DNA of 64,000 nucleotides from Paenibacillus montaniterrae (GTDB lineage Bacteria; Bacillota; Bacilli; Paenibacillales; Paenibacillaceae): the NCBI RefSeq assembly GCF_018403185.1, contig NZ_BOSE01000004.1, positions 124,001 through 188,000 on the forward strand, read 5' to 3'. Numbering within the stretch: the first letter of the stretch is position 1; every line of letters starts with the position of its first letter. The notes below the pieces were generated by a model. The model was not told the origin of the DNA. It did no database searches and saw nothing but the letters and a program-made list of their open reading frames with translations. Positions 19,594 through 28,622 of the stretch are shown piece by piece. The translations under genes and the position numbers were made by a program.

Positions 19594-19650
19594 AGGGAGT
19601 ATCCAGAATGTCATTGTAATTATTCACTGACTTTCTGAATACTCCCTTTT
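19594..19650. terminator. Bidirectional hairpin terminator (repeat-family hairpin 3)
   Basis: AGGGAGTAT (19594-19602) pairs with ATACTCCCT (19639-19647), with an inner CAGAA/TTCTG pairing. It lies between the convergent MFS and alpha/alpha-barrel enzyme genes, with T-runs on the plus side. TTCAGAAAGTC lies on the minus strand at 19629-19639. Confidence 0.8.
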
Positions 19651-19711
19651 CATATGTACAAAGCAGCCTTGACCACCAGGCTGGCTGCCAATCAAAAATT
19701 CCAGCTTACTG

Positions 19712-21454
19712 CTAAATTTGCAGCAGCGATATTTTCAGCTCATGGACAAATGGTGTTACGAGATTAATGACTACCTTTTGGGCGCCGCCCTGCTGCAAGG
19801 AATTTCTCATATGCATTGCTTCATGCTGCCGCGCACCGCCGCTCAATTGCAAGCAATCGCTGCCACTCGTACAAAGCAACGCTCCTCCGCCCCATATCCA
19901 GCTATGCTCTCCTGCTGCCTGCAGCTCCTCGCCAATAAGCTGTGCCTCCTTCGGAAACAGCAGCACAATTTGCGTCATAACATCATAGCGCTGATCGCTC
20001 GACAGGCGTATCGTCCACTCGCCCGCTCCTTGCACCAGCTCAACGGAAAGCTGATGCTGCTGAACATGCGTTTGCGGACGAAGGTGGTGCGGCAGTAAAT
20101 ACCATGCGCTAATTTCCTGCTGGGCAGATGCAGGCAAATGCTCTGCCGCTAGCGGACCGTAATAGCCTTTTTCCATCGTCGCCTGCATCCTGCAGCCAGT
20201 CTCTGTTTCCTCGAATTGCTCCAAAGGTACGATGCCTGGCGTAAATGCCGTTGCTGCGCTAACAGCAAGCAGCTTGGCCTCCCCGTACCGCAAGGAGAAA
20301 AAGGAAGGGGAATGCGTCATAATCGTTGCGCTTTGCCGACCCTCTTTCATACGCATGACAGGCGCGCCAAAGGAAGTGTGCATGCTGCTATGTTGAATAA
20401 TGCCATGATGTCCCGCCTGCTTCATTAGCTCAAGCTGCTCGCTAACGGGATAGCCTGTATTAAATACCTTTCTGTAATGGTCAGGCAGTGCTATACGCGG
20501 CACTTGCTCCAGCTGCTTGCAAGGAAATATCAGGCTGCCGAGCAAGGCATGGTTGTTCACCGGTCCAAGATGAGTCATCGTTGCAGCTGTCAAATCAAAC
20601 ATAGCCGCAAATAACGGATCGAGATCATGCTCGGCCATCCATTGATAGCACAGAAAGTATTCAGATAAATTGTGCTGCGAGCCCCAGTCCTGCCGACCAG
20701 AGTAATCTGTAACAACCTCTCCATCCTCGTGCACCATATAAGCCATCATGTGCAAATTACGGCGCACCGGCTCCAGCAGCTGTGGCCGCTTAAACCAGAT
20801 TGAAGCGTAAATCATCATAATATTGCTGACCGCATTGTAAATTCCGTTGCTGCGCTCGGTCCATTCTCCATCGGCGGTACAGTCCAGACCTTCTGCCAGC
20901 CATTGCTCTGCTCGCTGGAGCAAGCGTTCATCGTCAAAAATGCGGTACAGCCAGCTTAATGCTGCCACTAGCACCCAGCGATGGTTCGGCGTATGCCCGC
21001 CGCCAGTCAGCATAGCTGGAACAGCCCGCTGCAAAAACATCTTCGCTTTTTCAGCCTGCAGCTTTCCTGCTTCCCATTCCCCTTCGCTTAGCAGCAAATA
21101 GATTTGAGCGATCCCGTTTACGACAAATGCGGTGTCAGGCGGTGAGTTGAAATTAGTGCTGCCAAGCGAAATCGTTCCATCGTCATGCTGTCTGCGAAGC
21201 ATAAAGGCTAGTGCCCGATCCAGTGCAGCAAGCACCGTTTCGCTGCGATAATAGCTGGACTTTGCCGAATAAAGCGCGGCCGTCATCGAAGCGATATAGG
21301 CTGCGGTTCCGCCATGACTCGCCGCTGGCAAGCCGCTTCCCGGATCTATTACCCCGCCGTCATTGCGACTGCCGTCGCTAATTTGATGCGCCAAGGCAAA
21401 CTGCACATCACGATCATTGAACCTAATTAATTTCTCTAGTACATTTGTATGCAT
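19712..21454 (-). CDS. Unrecognised carbohydrate-active protein, probable alpha/alpha-toroid plus beta-sandwich
   Basis: A 580-residue protein without signal peptide. Residues about 1-330 show repeated helical hairpins with aromatic and His/Asn/Asp motifs in the loops: QHDDGTISLGSTNFNSPPDT, GGHTPNHRW, WTERSNGIYNAVSN, DYSGRQDWGSQHN and GPVNNHALLG. The last 200 residues are beta-rich. This build resembles polysaccharide lyases and heparinase II/III-like or GH88/GH105-like toroid enzymes, but I could not match the signature of any of them. It is the last gene of an operon with a binding protein, two permeases and an AraC-type regulator, so it probably cleaves the imported substrate. Ribosome binding site CGGAGG. 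Function unassigned. Confidence 0.7.
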   Translation of the reverse strand: MHTNVLEKLIRFNDRDVQFALAHQISDGSRNDGGVIDPGSGLPAASHGGTAAYIASMTAALYSAKSSYYRSETVLAALDRALAFMLRRQHDDGTISLGSTNFNSPPDTAFVVNGIAQIYLLLSEGEWEAGKLQAEKAKMFLQRAVPAMLTGGGHTPNHRWVLVAALSWLYRIFDDERLLQRAEQWLAEGLDCTADGEWTERSNGIYNAVSNIMMIYASIWFKRPQLLEPVRRNLHMMAYMVHEDGEVVTDYSGRQDWGSQHNLSEYFLCYQWMAEHDLDPLFAAMFDLTAATMTHLGPVNNHALLGSLIFPCKQLEQVPRIALPDHYRKVFNTGYPVSEQLELMKQAGHHGIIQHSSMHTSFGAPVMRMKEGRQSATIMTHSPSFFSLRYGEAKLLAVSAATAFTPGIVPLEQFEETETGCRMQATMEKGYYGPLAAEHLPASAQQEISAWYLLPHHLRPQTHVQQHQLSVELVQGAGEWTIRLSSDQRYDVMTQIVLLFPKEAQLIGEELQAAGEHSWIWGGGALLCTSGSDCLQLSGGARQHEAMHMRNSLQQGGAQKVVINLVTPFVHELKISLLQI

Positions 21455-21483
21455 GCTAAATGCCTCCGGTCATTATTTTCTCG

Positions 21484-23742
21484 TCAATTGTGGACAGCCT
21501 CTTCCAATTGCTCGATAGAGCTCATATTTTTTCGATAGTCGCTCGGGCTGACCCCTACCTGCTTTTTAAATGCGCGGCCGAATGAGAGCGGAATTTCATA
21601 GCCAACCTGCGAGGAGATTTCATTAATCGTTCCGTCTGTTACAAGCAGCAGCCGCTTTGCCTGCTCAATTCTAAGCTCCATTACAAAATCCGCAAAATTA
21701 ATGCCCAGCTGCTCTTTAAACAGCTGACTTATATATTTGCTATTAAGCTTGAATTTCTCGCTAATAAGATTAAGGGACAGCTCAGGATTCATATAATTCT
21801 CTTCAACAAAGGCGCGAATACCGTGAATCGTCTGCTTGCTGTCCTTTGATTTGACATAACCGAGATAGGCTTGATGCGCTTGCTGCAGCAGCTCCTGCAG
21901 CCGCGGCACAATCTCTCCCAAATATTCATTGCGCATGAGTAGATTCCACTCTGGCATAATTTGCTCATTCCATTGCTGCTGCAGCTCCAGCGGCAGCTTT
22001 TCCTGCAGCTGCTCTAGCAAGCTCTTAAAATATTGCAGCAGATGCACATTTTCTTCATTAGTCAGCACTCCACGCTGCAACGTCGTTAGGGTTGCCTGTG
22101 CGCGCTCGCTCCAATCGCTATTGCCAAGCCGGAAATCATGTACAAGCGCATTAATTTCTTGATAATATATATGGATGTTGTTGCTTCGCAATGGCGCCAC
22201 CTGCTGAAAGGCGAGCGTACAATTGCGGCCGCAAGACATTTTATAGCGCAAAGCATCAACCGCCTCATCATAGGAGCGATGCAGCTCACTCCAATCTTCA
22301 GCACGCTCGCCAACTCCGATCGTCACGGTAAGTCCCAGGTTTACAGCGACCCACACTCTAAACTTCTCCAAGCGAGCCAGCCATTCCTGCTGCAGCTCAC
22401 GATCAAAGCAGTGAATGACAGGCATACGATTTAGCCTCGTCCACTCTGACCAAATCCAGCCCAGATCATGCAAATACTCCTGCAGCACATTGCTCATCGC
22501 AAATTTAATAAGCCCTTGATCGTAGCTTTTTTTATATTTTTCCTCAAATTCAGCATAGTGGTCGATTTCTATGACGGTCACATAAGCATGCTGAAATTGG
22601 CTCGGATAGCCAAATCGCTCCAGTGACTCCTTCCATTTACTTTCGTTCAGCGCCTCGCTGCTTTCCAGCAGCTGCAAAAACGACTGCTTCCGTTTATGCT
22701 GATTCGCTTCCTGCACCTCGGCCTCATACTGCATATTTTCATCGTTGAGCCGTTCTATCGCCTTCTGAATAAAAGAAAATTCGTCGGTTGCAGCTCCCTT
22801 TTCAAGCGCCCGTTTATTTTGGAAGGATTGTATCTGGCTGATGATGTTTTCTATCGGGCGATAGTTGCGCTTCGTTATAAACAACGTATAAATAAAGCTG
22901 GCGATAATGCAAACGACACCAATGGCAATCCAAATACGGGAAAGCAATTGCAGCGAAGCAAAGGAGAAATGAGTTTGAATGCCGCTAGTAAAATGCCATT
23001 GCATATAGTCCGAGCCCAGCTCATTCATTACCTCATGCCGCTCTGCTCCGCTTTCAGCCGAGGAGTATACGAGCATGTCATCTCCAGCAGTAATTTGCAA
23101 ATACGTTTGACCAGGGTCAATCATTTTATTAATATTGGCCAGCAGCGCATCAAGCGACACATTCACGACAATGATGCCCTGATTGCCCATTGGCAGCTGC
23201 GTCCGCTGGCTGAAGGAAATAACATTGACATGCTGCGCATCAATCCCTACCCCATCGCTGTAGCTGCGGGGCAGCGACCAGCTTCGGTCAAAGCTGTACC
23301 GTTCAAGCTCATTAAGCACATAAGCCTGATCGCCGAATTCGCTTAATGACTCATAGGCGCTAAGCGAGAGCACCATATTGTCCTCTATACGGTACAAATA
23401 CATCGAATGAATAATCGGAAACTCGGTAACAAATTGCCTCAGCTTCTTATTGGCCTCATAATTAAGCATCCGTTCCTCCGCGTTTCCCTTCTGCTCAAAA
23501 AAACTGAACAGCACATCGCCAAAGCGCAGCTCCTCCAGCATGCGCCGCTCAACTGACATTAACGAGGTCTCAAGCGTATTGACGATGTATTCCATCGAAT
23601 ATTTATTCGTGCGCTCTGCCTCCTTCATAGAAACTTCGCTAACTACAAAAATCGCAATGAATACTACAATGGCAATCGTCAAATAAAGTGTTGGAATATA
23701 TGAAAGCACTGTTTTTGTATACCAGTTTTTTTTCATAGCCAT
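21484..23742 (-). CDS. Membrane-bound AraC-type transcriptional regulator
   Basis: A 752-residue one-component regulator. A transmembrane segment at about residues 12-35 is followed by an extracellular sensor domain of about 220 residues, a second transmembrane segment (IWIAIGVVCIIASFIYTLFI), a cytoplasmic region of about 330 residues, and a C-terminal AraC-type double helix-turn-helix (LNLISEKFKLNSKYISQLFK and EISSQVGYEIPLSFGRAFKK, ending QVGVSPSDYRK). It has no kinase or receiver motifs, so it should couple sensing directly to DNA binding. It starts 4 bases after the upstream permease stop codon, with AAAGGG overlapping that end. It likely controls its own operon, possibly through the palindrome at 27360-27372. 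Confidence 0.88.
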   Translation of the reverse strand: MAMKKNWYTKTVLSYIPTLYLTIAIVVFIAIFVVSEVSMKEAERTNKYSMEYIVNTLETSLMSVERRMLEELRFGDVLFSFFEQKGNAEERMLNYEANKKLRQFVTEFPIIHSMYLYRIEDNMVLSLSAYESLSEFGDQAYVLNELERYSFDRSWSLPRSYSDGVGIDAQHVNVISFSQRTQLPMGNQGIIVVNVSLDALLANINKMIDPGQTYLQITAGDDMLVYSSAESGAERHEVMNELGSDYMQWHFTSGIQTHFSFASLQLLSRIWIAIGVVCIIASFIYTLFITKRNYRPIENIISQIQSFQNKRALEKGAATDEFSFIQKAIERLNDENMQYEAEVQEANQHKRKQSFLQLLESSEALNESKWKESLERFGYPSQFQHAYVTVIEIDHYAEFEEKYKKSYDQGLIKFAMSNVLQEYLHDLGWIWSEWTRLNRMPVIHCFDRELQQEWLARLEKFRVWVAVNLGLTVTIGVGERAEDWSELHRSYDEAVDALRYKMSCGRNCTLAFQQVAPLRSNNIHIYYQEINALVHDFRLGNSDWSERAQATLTTLQRGVLTNEENVHLLQYFKSLLEQLQEKLPLELQQQWNEQIMPEWNLLMRNEYLGEIVPRLQELLQQAHQAYLGYVKSKDSKQTIHGIRAFVEENYMNPELSLNLISEKFKLNSKYISQLFKEQLGINFADFVMELRIEQAKRLLLVTDGTINEISSQVGYEIPLSFGRAFKKQVGVSPSDYRKNMSSIEQLEEAVHN

Positions 23743-23746
23743 ACCA

Positions 23747-24634
23747 TCATCCCTTTACTGAGCCAAGTGTTAAACCGCTTACAAAATATCGTTGCAGCCA
23801 AGGATATACAATCAAAATCGGAATCGTTGCAAACATAATACTTGCAGCCTTCAAGCTTTCTGGCAAGTATTGTACTGCAGCAGCATTGGCCCCTTCAGCG
23901 AGCGTCACCTCCGATATCATATTGTTCATCACCATCTGATAGAGCTTGAGCTGCAATGGATACAAATTTTGATCCGTAATATAGAACAGCGCGTCGCGGA
24001 AGCCATTCCATCTGCCTACAGCATAAAATAAGCTTAAAGTAGCCAGTACAGGCAGCGAAAGCGGCAGCACGATGCGAAACAGCTTGCCGAAGTCGCTGCA
24101 GCCGTCAATTTCAGCCGCCTCGTTCAAGCTTTCTGGAATCGTTGAGCGGAAAAACGTAATCATAATAATCATATAAAACGGACTGATTAGTCCTGGCAAA
24201 ATAAGCACAAGCAAAGAATCCAGTAAATTAAGCGACTTTATAAGCAAATATTCAGGAATTAGGCCGCCGCTAAAAAACATCGTAAACACAATCAATAGCA
24301 TAAACAGCTTGCGCCCTTTCAGCTTTTCAGTTGACAAGGTATACGCCACCATCGTCGTCATAACCATTGCCGAGGCGGTAAAGGCAAGCGTCAGCAAAAT
24401 GGTAAACAGCAGTGAGCGAATCATACTCATGTCCGACAATACGCGAGTGTATGCGTCAAAGTTAAGGTCGATCGGATAAATCGTTACCCTGCCCGACATA
24501 ATCGGCGCGTTTGAGCTTAAGGAGACGGACATAATGTGCAGAAACGGCGCCAAGCAGAGGATGACACAGCCTAAAATGAATAGTGTATTGATGACGTCAA
24601 ACATCGTAAATTTGCCTCTTCTCTCCATCCTCAT
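23747..24634 (-). CDS. Sugar ABC transporter permease, YtcP type
   Basis: A 295-residue permease with about six membrane segments, an EAA loop (LNEAAEIDGCSDFGKLFRIVLPL) and the family C-terminus RYFVSGLTLGSVKG. It lies 20 bases downstream of the LplB-type permease gene, with GAGAGGAG as ribosome binding site. It is a close relative of the permease at 6859-7764, but the two systems are separate operons with different regulators. No ATPase is encoded nearby, so a shared MsmX-type ATPase is expected. Confidence 0.92.
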   Translation of the reverse strand: MRMERRGKFTMFDVINTLFILGCVILCLAPFLHIMSVSLSSNAPIMSGRVTIYPIDLNFDAYTRVLSDMSMIRSLLFTILLTLAFTASAMVMTTMVAYTLSTEKLKGRKLFMLLIVFTMFFSGGLIPEYLLIKSLNLLDSLLVLILPGLISPFYMIIMITFFRSTIPESLNEAAEIDGCSDFGKLFRIVLPLSLPVLATLSLFYAVGRWNGFRDALFYITDQNLYPLQLKLYQMVMNNMISEVTLAEGANAAAVQYLPESLKAASIMFATIPILIVYPWLQRYFVSGLTLGSVKG

Positions 24635-24654
24635 TGCTCCTCTCTTAAATCATA

Positions 24655-25557
24655 TCAAATAATGCCCTCATCGGTTGTTTTTTTGGAAATATAATTGGCT
24701 GATAAAATAAACACAAGCCCAACTACTGCCTGGAACAGCCCGACTGCTGTCGCGATGGAAAATTGTCCGCTCTGCAGCCCTATACGGTAAATATAAGTGC
24801 TCAGCACGTCGGAGTACTCTCTAACCATTACGTTGCCGATAATATATGGACGGTCAAAGCCGATATCGACCATATCACCAATTTTTAAAATTAACAAAAC
24901 AATGATCGTCGTCCGAATGCCAGGCAGCGTAATATGCCATATTTTCCTTAAGCGGCTTGCCCCATCGACTTCAGCCGCTTCATACAATTCTTTATTAATC
25001 CCTGTTATCGCTGCCAAATAAATAATGCTGCCCCAGCCGACGCTTTGCCATATGCCAACGCTTGTATAGGTAGCGAGCCAGTAAAGCTTATCTGATAGAA
25101 AAGGAAACGGTCCAAGCCCGATTTTCTCCAGCAGCAAATTAACGATGCCGTAATTGGTAGCGAACACCTGGTATACAATACCGCCAATAATGACCCATGA
25201 AATAAAATGCGGCAAATAGAGCAGCGTTTGCGAAAGCTTTTTGAATGCTTTCAGGCGCAGCTCATTCAAGCAAATCGCCAAAATAATCGGAGCAGGAAAG
25301 CCAAATAGCAAATCAAGCCCATTTAGCATAAACGTATTACGCAGCGCAACGTAAAAGCTTTTTTGCGAAAAGATGTCGCGGAATACATCCAAGCCGACCC
25401 ATTCGCTAGCCGTGATCCCTTTAAATACGTTAAAATCCTTAAAGGCAATCGTTACGCCATAGATGGGGAAATATTTGAACACGATAAAATAGGCAAGTGG
25501 AAGAATTAGCATCGCATAGAGCTGCCAATGCTTTATTACATATGATTTCCGTATCAT
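24655..25557 (-). CDS. Sugar ABC transporter permease, LplB type
   Basis: A 300-residue permease with about six membrane segments, the LplB-type PIYGVTIAFKDFNVF stretch and an EAA loop (YEAAEVDGASRLRKIWHITLPG). I placed the start at 25557 (MIRKSYV), after CGGGAGTGAG; the open frame extends to 25653 but would overlap the binding-protein gene, lacks a ribosome binding site and adds a non-hydrophobic leader. A strong hairpin separates it from the binding-protein gene. Confidence 0.9.
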   Translation of the reverse strand: MIRKSYVIKHWQLYAMLILPLAYFIVFKYFPIYGVTIAFKDFNVFKGITASEWVGLDVFRDIFSQKSFYVALRNTFMLNGLDLLFGFPAPIILAICLNELRLKAFKKLSQTLLYLPHFISWVIIGGIVYQVFATNYGIVNLLLEKIGLGPFPFLSDKLYWLATYTSVGIWQSVGWGSIIYLAAITGINKELYEAAEVDGASRLRKIWHITLPGIRTTIIVLLILKIGDMVDIGFDRPYIIGNVMVREYSDVLSTYIYRIGLQSGQFSIATAVGLFQAVVGLVFILSANYISKKTTDEGII

Positions 25558-25597
25558 CGCTCTCACTCCCGAAATGTTGCTTGTCATGGACAGCGGT

Positions 25598-25618
25598 GGG
25601 CGGGAAACCTTCCCGCCC
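25598..25618 (-). other. Intercistronic hairpin after the binding-protein gene
   Basis: A perfect 9-bp stem (25598-25606 with 25610-25618) with a 3-nt loop is mostly G-C. It lies 16 bases after the binding-protein stop codon and about 40 bases before the permease start. No T-run follows, so it probably acts as an attenuator or as a 3' stabiliser that keeps binding-protein mRNA more abundant than permease mRNA. Confidence 0.6.
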
Positions 25619-25633
25619 GAAGCTTGCGCCGGC

Positions 25634-27250
25634 TTATTGTTGCATCGCCTCATATGCTACCTTGCGTTCCTCAAAAACCTCTGTTCCAGCCGTATCCATG
25701 AAATCCTTAAGCGTTACTTCATACACTTTGTCAAACTCCTCAGGCTTGCTCATAATTGACTTGACCAGCAGCTCCTCGTATTTTTCCAGCATTACGACTG
25801 AATACTTGGCTTCGGAATCAAGCGGCTTATCAAAGCTGATCGGCTGCTGCACCGCATCCTTGTCGGCAAACGATCTTGACTGAATAGCCAACTCCCGGTG
25901 CTTCTCTACAACACTTAATGCCATATATTCATTGTTGTTCTCTGCTGAACCAAAATCTATGCCATTCGTAATAATGAGCATATCCCCGGTATTATAGAGC
26001 AGCTTTTGATCCTCTTCGCTGGAGTTGCGCACAGGATAGCCATCGACGAGATTGTGATGCACGCCTTCCTCACCGAACGCCATATATTGAATCACTTCAT
26101 CCTGAGCCATCCAGTTCAAATACTTGATTGCTTCCGCCGTACGCTTGCTGAAGGAAGGAACCATAATGTACATGCCGCTTGGATTATATGCGGGCTGTCT
26201 GTTTTTCCCTTCAAAGTCCGTCCATGGCAGCACTGGCGCAACCTCAGCGCCTGAAACATTGCTTTCCAGCGTCATGACAGCTGAGGATTCGCCGTTGCCG
26301 AAAGCTTGCCCTGAATCAAAGCTGTACAGCCCTGTATAGCCGTTTACAAAATGCTCATCCTTTTTCTTTTTGTCCTTATCCAGTGCAAAATCCGGATCAA
26401 GCAAGCCTTCATTGTAAAGCTTGTTTAAAAATTGCAGCGCATCCTTATGTCCGTCCATTAAAATTGGATATTCGCGCGAGCCGATCGTAACCGAGCGTAA
26501 ATAACGCGCTTCATCGGATTGCTCCTTAATAAAAGACCAAATAACCGGCTCATAGGAGTCAGGCGCAAGCGCAAAGCCAAATGGAATCGTACGCTCCCCG
26601 CCCATATTATTTTGCTTGAAGGCCTTAAGCGCCTCATAGGTTTCCTCTGTTGTTGTTGGAATTGGCAGCGACAGCGCATCAAGCCAGTCCTTGCGAATCA
26701 GACTTGAATATTTTTGCAAATTAACGCGTCGCGCCACCACCGCATATTGCATGCCGTCGAATATTCCATACTGCAGCGAGTCAGCAAGATATTCCTTTAA
26801 TTGCGGACCATGCTCTTCAATTGCCGGACCCAGATCCATCAGCCCGCCCTGCTGCGCCCAGCTGTAAACAGCGCCTTCATTATAGGTGAAAATAATATCC
26901 GGTGCCGTGCCGGCAGCCATAAGCACATTCAAATTGTTAATTTCCTCGCTGCGCGGCACCGCAACGAACTCTACATCGATATTGTTCGGGTCGCCGAAGT
27001 TTTCCTGAACATACTTCGTCATAAGATTATTCGTCACTGTCATTCCTTCAGGCGAATTGCCGCGATCGAATACCTCAACCTTTAGCGTTACTCTCTCCTT
27101 GCTGCCGCTATCATTTTTTTCATTTTTTGCAGCTGATCCTGCCGTATTGCTCCCGGTGCCTGTTGAGGAATTGCTGCTGCATCCGACTAGTAAAGCAATA
27201 CATAGCATTACTGCGAATGCTACTGAACCGACCCTTTTAAGCGCTTTCAT
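25634..27250 (-). CDS. Sugar ABC transporter substrate-binding lipoprotein
   Basis: A 538-residue extracellular binding protein. The signal peptide ends in LLVGC (Cys24), followed by a Ser/Thr/Gly-rich linker. It carries typical binding-protein segments such as AAGTAPDIIFTYNEG and YNEGLLDPDF. It is the first gene of the second sugar operon, with a strong ribosome binding site (AAAAGGAGAGGG) and a well-placed promoter at 27318-27347. Sequence does not reveal the ligand; the operon's unassigned enzyme gives only a weak hint of a polysaccharide-derived oligosaccharide. Confidence 0.9.
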   Translation of the reverse strand: MKALKRVGSVAFAVMLCIALLVGCSSNSSTGTGSNTAGSAAKNEKNDSGSKERVTLKVEVFDRGNSPEGMTVTNNLMTKYVQENFGDPNNIDVEFVAVPRSEEINNLNVLMAAGTAPDIIFTYNEGAVYSWAQQGGLMDLGPAIEEHGPQLKEYLADSLQYGIFDGMQYAVVARRVNLQKYSSLIRKDWLDALSLPIPTTTEETYEALKAFKQNNMGGERTIPFGFALAPDSYEPVIWSFIKEQSDEARYLRSVTIGSREYPILMDGHKDALQFLNKLYNEGLLDPDFALDKDKKKKDEHFVNGYTGLYSFDSGQAFGNGESSAVMTLESNVSGAEVAPVLPWTDFEGKNRQPAYNPSGMYIMVPSFSKRTAEAIKYLNWMAQDEVIQYMAFGEEGVHHNLVDGYPVRNSSEEDQKLLYNTGDMLIITNGIDFGSAENNNEYMALSVVEKHRELAIQSRSFADKDAVQQPISFDKPLDSEAKYSVVMLEKYEELLVKSIMSKPEEFDKVYEVTLKDFMDTAGTEVFEERKVAYEAMQQ

Positions 27251-27317
27251 TCATTACCCTCTCCTTTTAGTCATGAAAGTGGTTAACGCCTTGCTGCTGG
27301 CAACCTGTTGCATTTGA

Positions 27318-27372
27318 ATCATAAGCTCGAGCTGTCAAGAGGGTCAACATACATGATTCTGTATACTATACA
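27318..27372 (-). promoter_or_regulatory. Promoter and palindromic operator candidate of the second sugar operon
   Basis: On the minus strand, TTGACC (27347-27342) and TATGAT (27323-27318) are separated by 18 bases, a good SigA-type promoter about 70 bases before the binding-protein start. A perfect palindrome TGTATACTATACA (27360-27372) lies 12 bases upstream of the -35, a typical place for an activator. The AraC-type regulator of the operon is the likely ligand (inference). Confidence 0.55.
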
Positions 27373-27436
27373 ATTCTCTATAATAGTGCCGATAAACGTT
27401 ATAATAACGCGGTTTTTCAGCATTGCACACATAAAA

Positions 27437-27480
27437 AATAGCGAAGCTGCAGGATGGTCCATCCTCTTCGCTTCGCTATT
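27437..27480 (-). terminator. Terminator of the nitroreductase gene
   Basis: AATAGCGAAG (27437-27446) pairs with CTTCGCTATT (27471-27480), with an inner 5-bp stem (27451-27455 with 27461-27465). Read on the minus strand it is followed by a T-run, right after the nitroreductase stop codon. Confidence 0.85.
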
Positions 27481-27483
27481 CGC

Positions 27484-28233
27484 TTATTTTTTAATAAAGC
27501 CTCGTTCCTGTAAAAATGGCAAAATATCCGAGCGCTGCTGGCTTGCCGCAAGCCTTCTCGTCATCGCATCACTCCAGCTAAACTGCTGCTTGCCCCCGCT
27601 TCTCTGCTTGACATAGTCCAGCAGCTGCTGATCATATTGCTCAATGCCGGCCTGCTGCTTCTCGCGGCTATAGCTGTTTTCATGCAGCACTGTCTCCAGC
27701 GGCAAGCGTGGCCGGCGCAGCGGCTCTTCCAGCGGGTAACCGATGCACATGCCGAACAACGGATAAACATAACGTGGCAGCTGCAGCAGCTCTGCAGCCT
27801 GCTTGATCTTATTGCGAATGCCGCCAACATAGAGGATGCCCAGCCCCATTGATTCTGCTGCAATTGCACTGTTTTGCGCTGCGAGTGCAGCGTCTACTGT
27901 ACTTACGATGAAGTTTTCAGTCAGCTCCAAATTATCATTTTCCTCATCAAGCCGCTCGCTCACAGCCGCATGAATACGCCATAAATCAGCACACCATACA
28001 AGAAATTCTGCTGCTTCCACTACATGCTGCTGTTGGCCGCTCAGCTTGGCAAACTGTTGTCTAAGCTGCTTGTTCGTAATCCGGATAATGCTGTATGCCT
28101 GCATATTGCTTGAGGTTGAGGCCTGCTGGCCTGCTGCAATAATCGCATGCAGCTGCTCCTGCGTAATGTTTTCCGCACTGTATTTGCGAATGGAGCAATG
28201 CTTCATTAACAAATCAATCGTCTGATTCACCAT
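27484..28233 (-). CDS. NfrA/NfsA-type FMN-dependent nitroreductase
   Basis: A 249-residue flavoprotein that should reduce FMN, quinones or nitro compounds with NAD(P)H. The N-terminal HCSIRKYSAENITQEQL motif, ASTSSNMQAYSIIRI, GLGILYVGGIRN and FGMCIGYP are typical of this group; active enzymes are usually homodimers that bind FMN at the interface. Full family length (about 250 residues). Preceded by a GCGAGGA ribosome binding site and by the small membrane-peptide gene 60 bases upstream, with which it may be cotranscribed. Confidence 0.9.
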   Translation of the reverse strand: MVNQTIDLLMKHCSIRKYSAENITQEQLHAIIAAGQQASTSSNMQAYSIIRITNKQLRQQFAKLSGQQQHVVEAAEFLVWCADLWRIHAAVSERLDEENDNLELTENFIVSTVDAALAAQNSAIAAESMGLGILYVGGIRNKIKQAAELLQLPRYVYPLFGMCIGYPLEEPLRRPRLPLETVLHENSYSREKQQAGIEQYDQQLLDYVKQRSGGKQQFSWSDAMTRRLAASQQRSDILPFLQERGFIKK

Positions 28234-28293
28234 ACATTCCTCGCTTCATTAAATGGACGCTATCCCTACTAATTTTAGTTATTCATTCGTGTT

Positions 28294-28473
28294 TTATCCT
28301 TGGACAATCAATATGAATGCAATAAACAAGGAGACGCCTGCTGCAATTATTAATGCTACAGCAAGTACTTTATTCGGATCATAATCATGCTTGGCGTGCA
28401 TCTTCTCGATCATTTTCAAATGGTTCAAGTAAAGCAATATGATGCATAGCACAAATATCGCATAAGCAATCAT
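28294..28473 (-). CDS. 59-residue two-span membrane peptide, unknown
   Basis: A short gene with an excellent ribosome binding site (AAGGGGGG five bases before ATG). The product has a hydrophobic N-terminal segment (AYAIFVLCIILLYL), a charged His/Lys/Asp-rich loop (MIEKMHAKHDYDPNK), and a second hydrophobic segment (VLAVALIIAAGVSLFIAFILIV). I do not recognise a family. It starts after a terminator and is followed 60 bases later by the nitroreductase gene. Confidence 0.7.
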   Translation of the reverse strand: MIAYAIFVLCIILLYLNHLKMIEKMHAKHDYDPNKVLAVALIIAAGVSLFIAFILIVQG

Positions 28474-28537
28474 CGAATCCCCCCTTATAATTAGTAGTAT
28501 ACCATTTATTTCCTAACCAATTAAAGAGCAACTAAAA

Positions 28538-28591
28538 AAGCACAGATGCTAAAGCTGACCCTTCCGTTCGATCAGTCTTGCATCTGTGCTT
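28538..28591 (-). terminator. Terminator after the small unknown gene at 28623
   Basis: AAGCACAGATGC (28538-28549) pairs perfectly with GCATCTGTGCTT (28580-28591). Both sides carry A/T runs, so it may act in both directions; the minus-strand gene ending at 28623 is the natural client. Confidence 0.85.
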
Positions 28592-28622
28592 GCTTTTTAA
28601 TAAGGCAGACGCTTAAGAGGCT

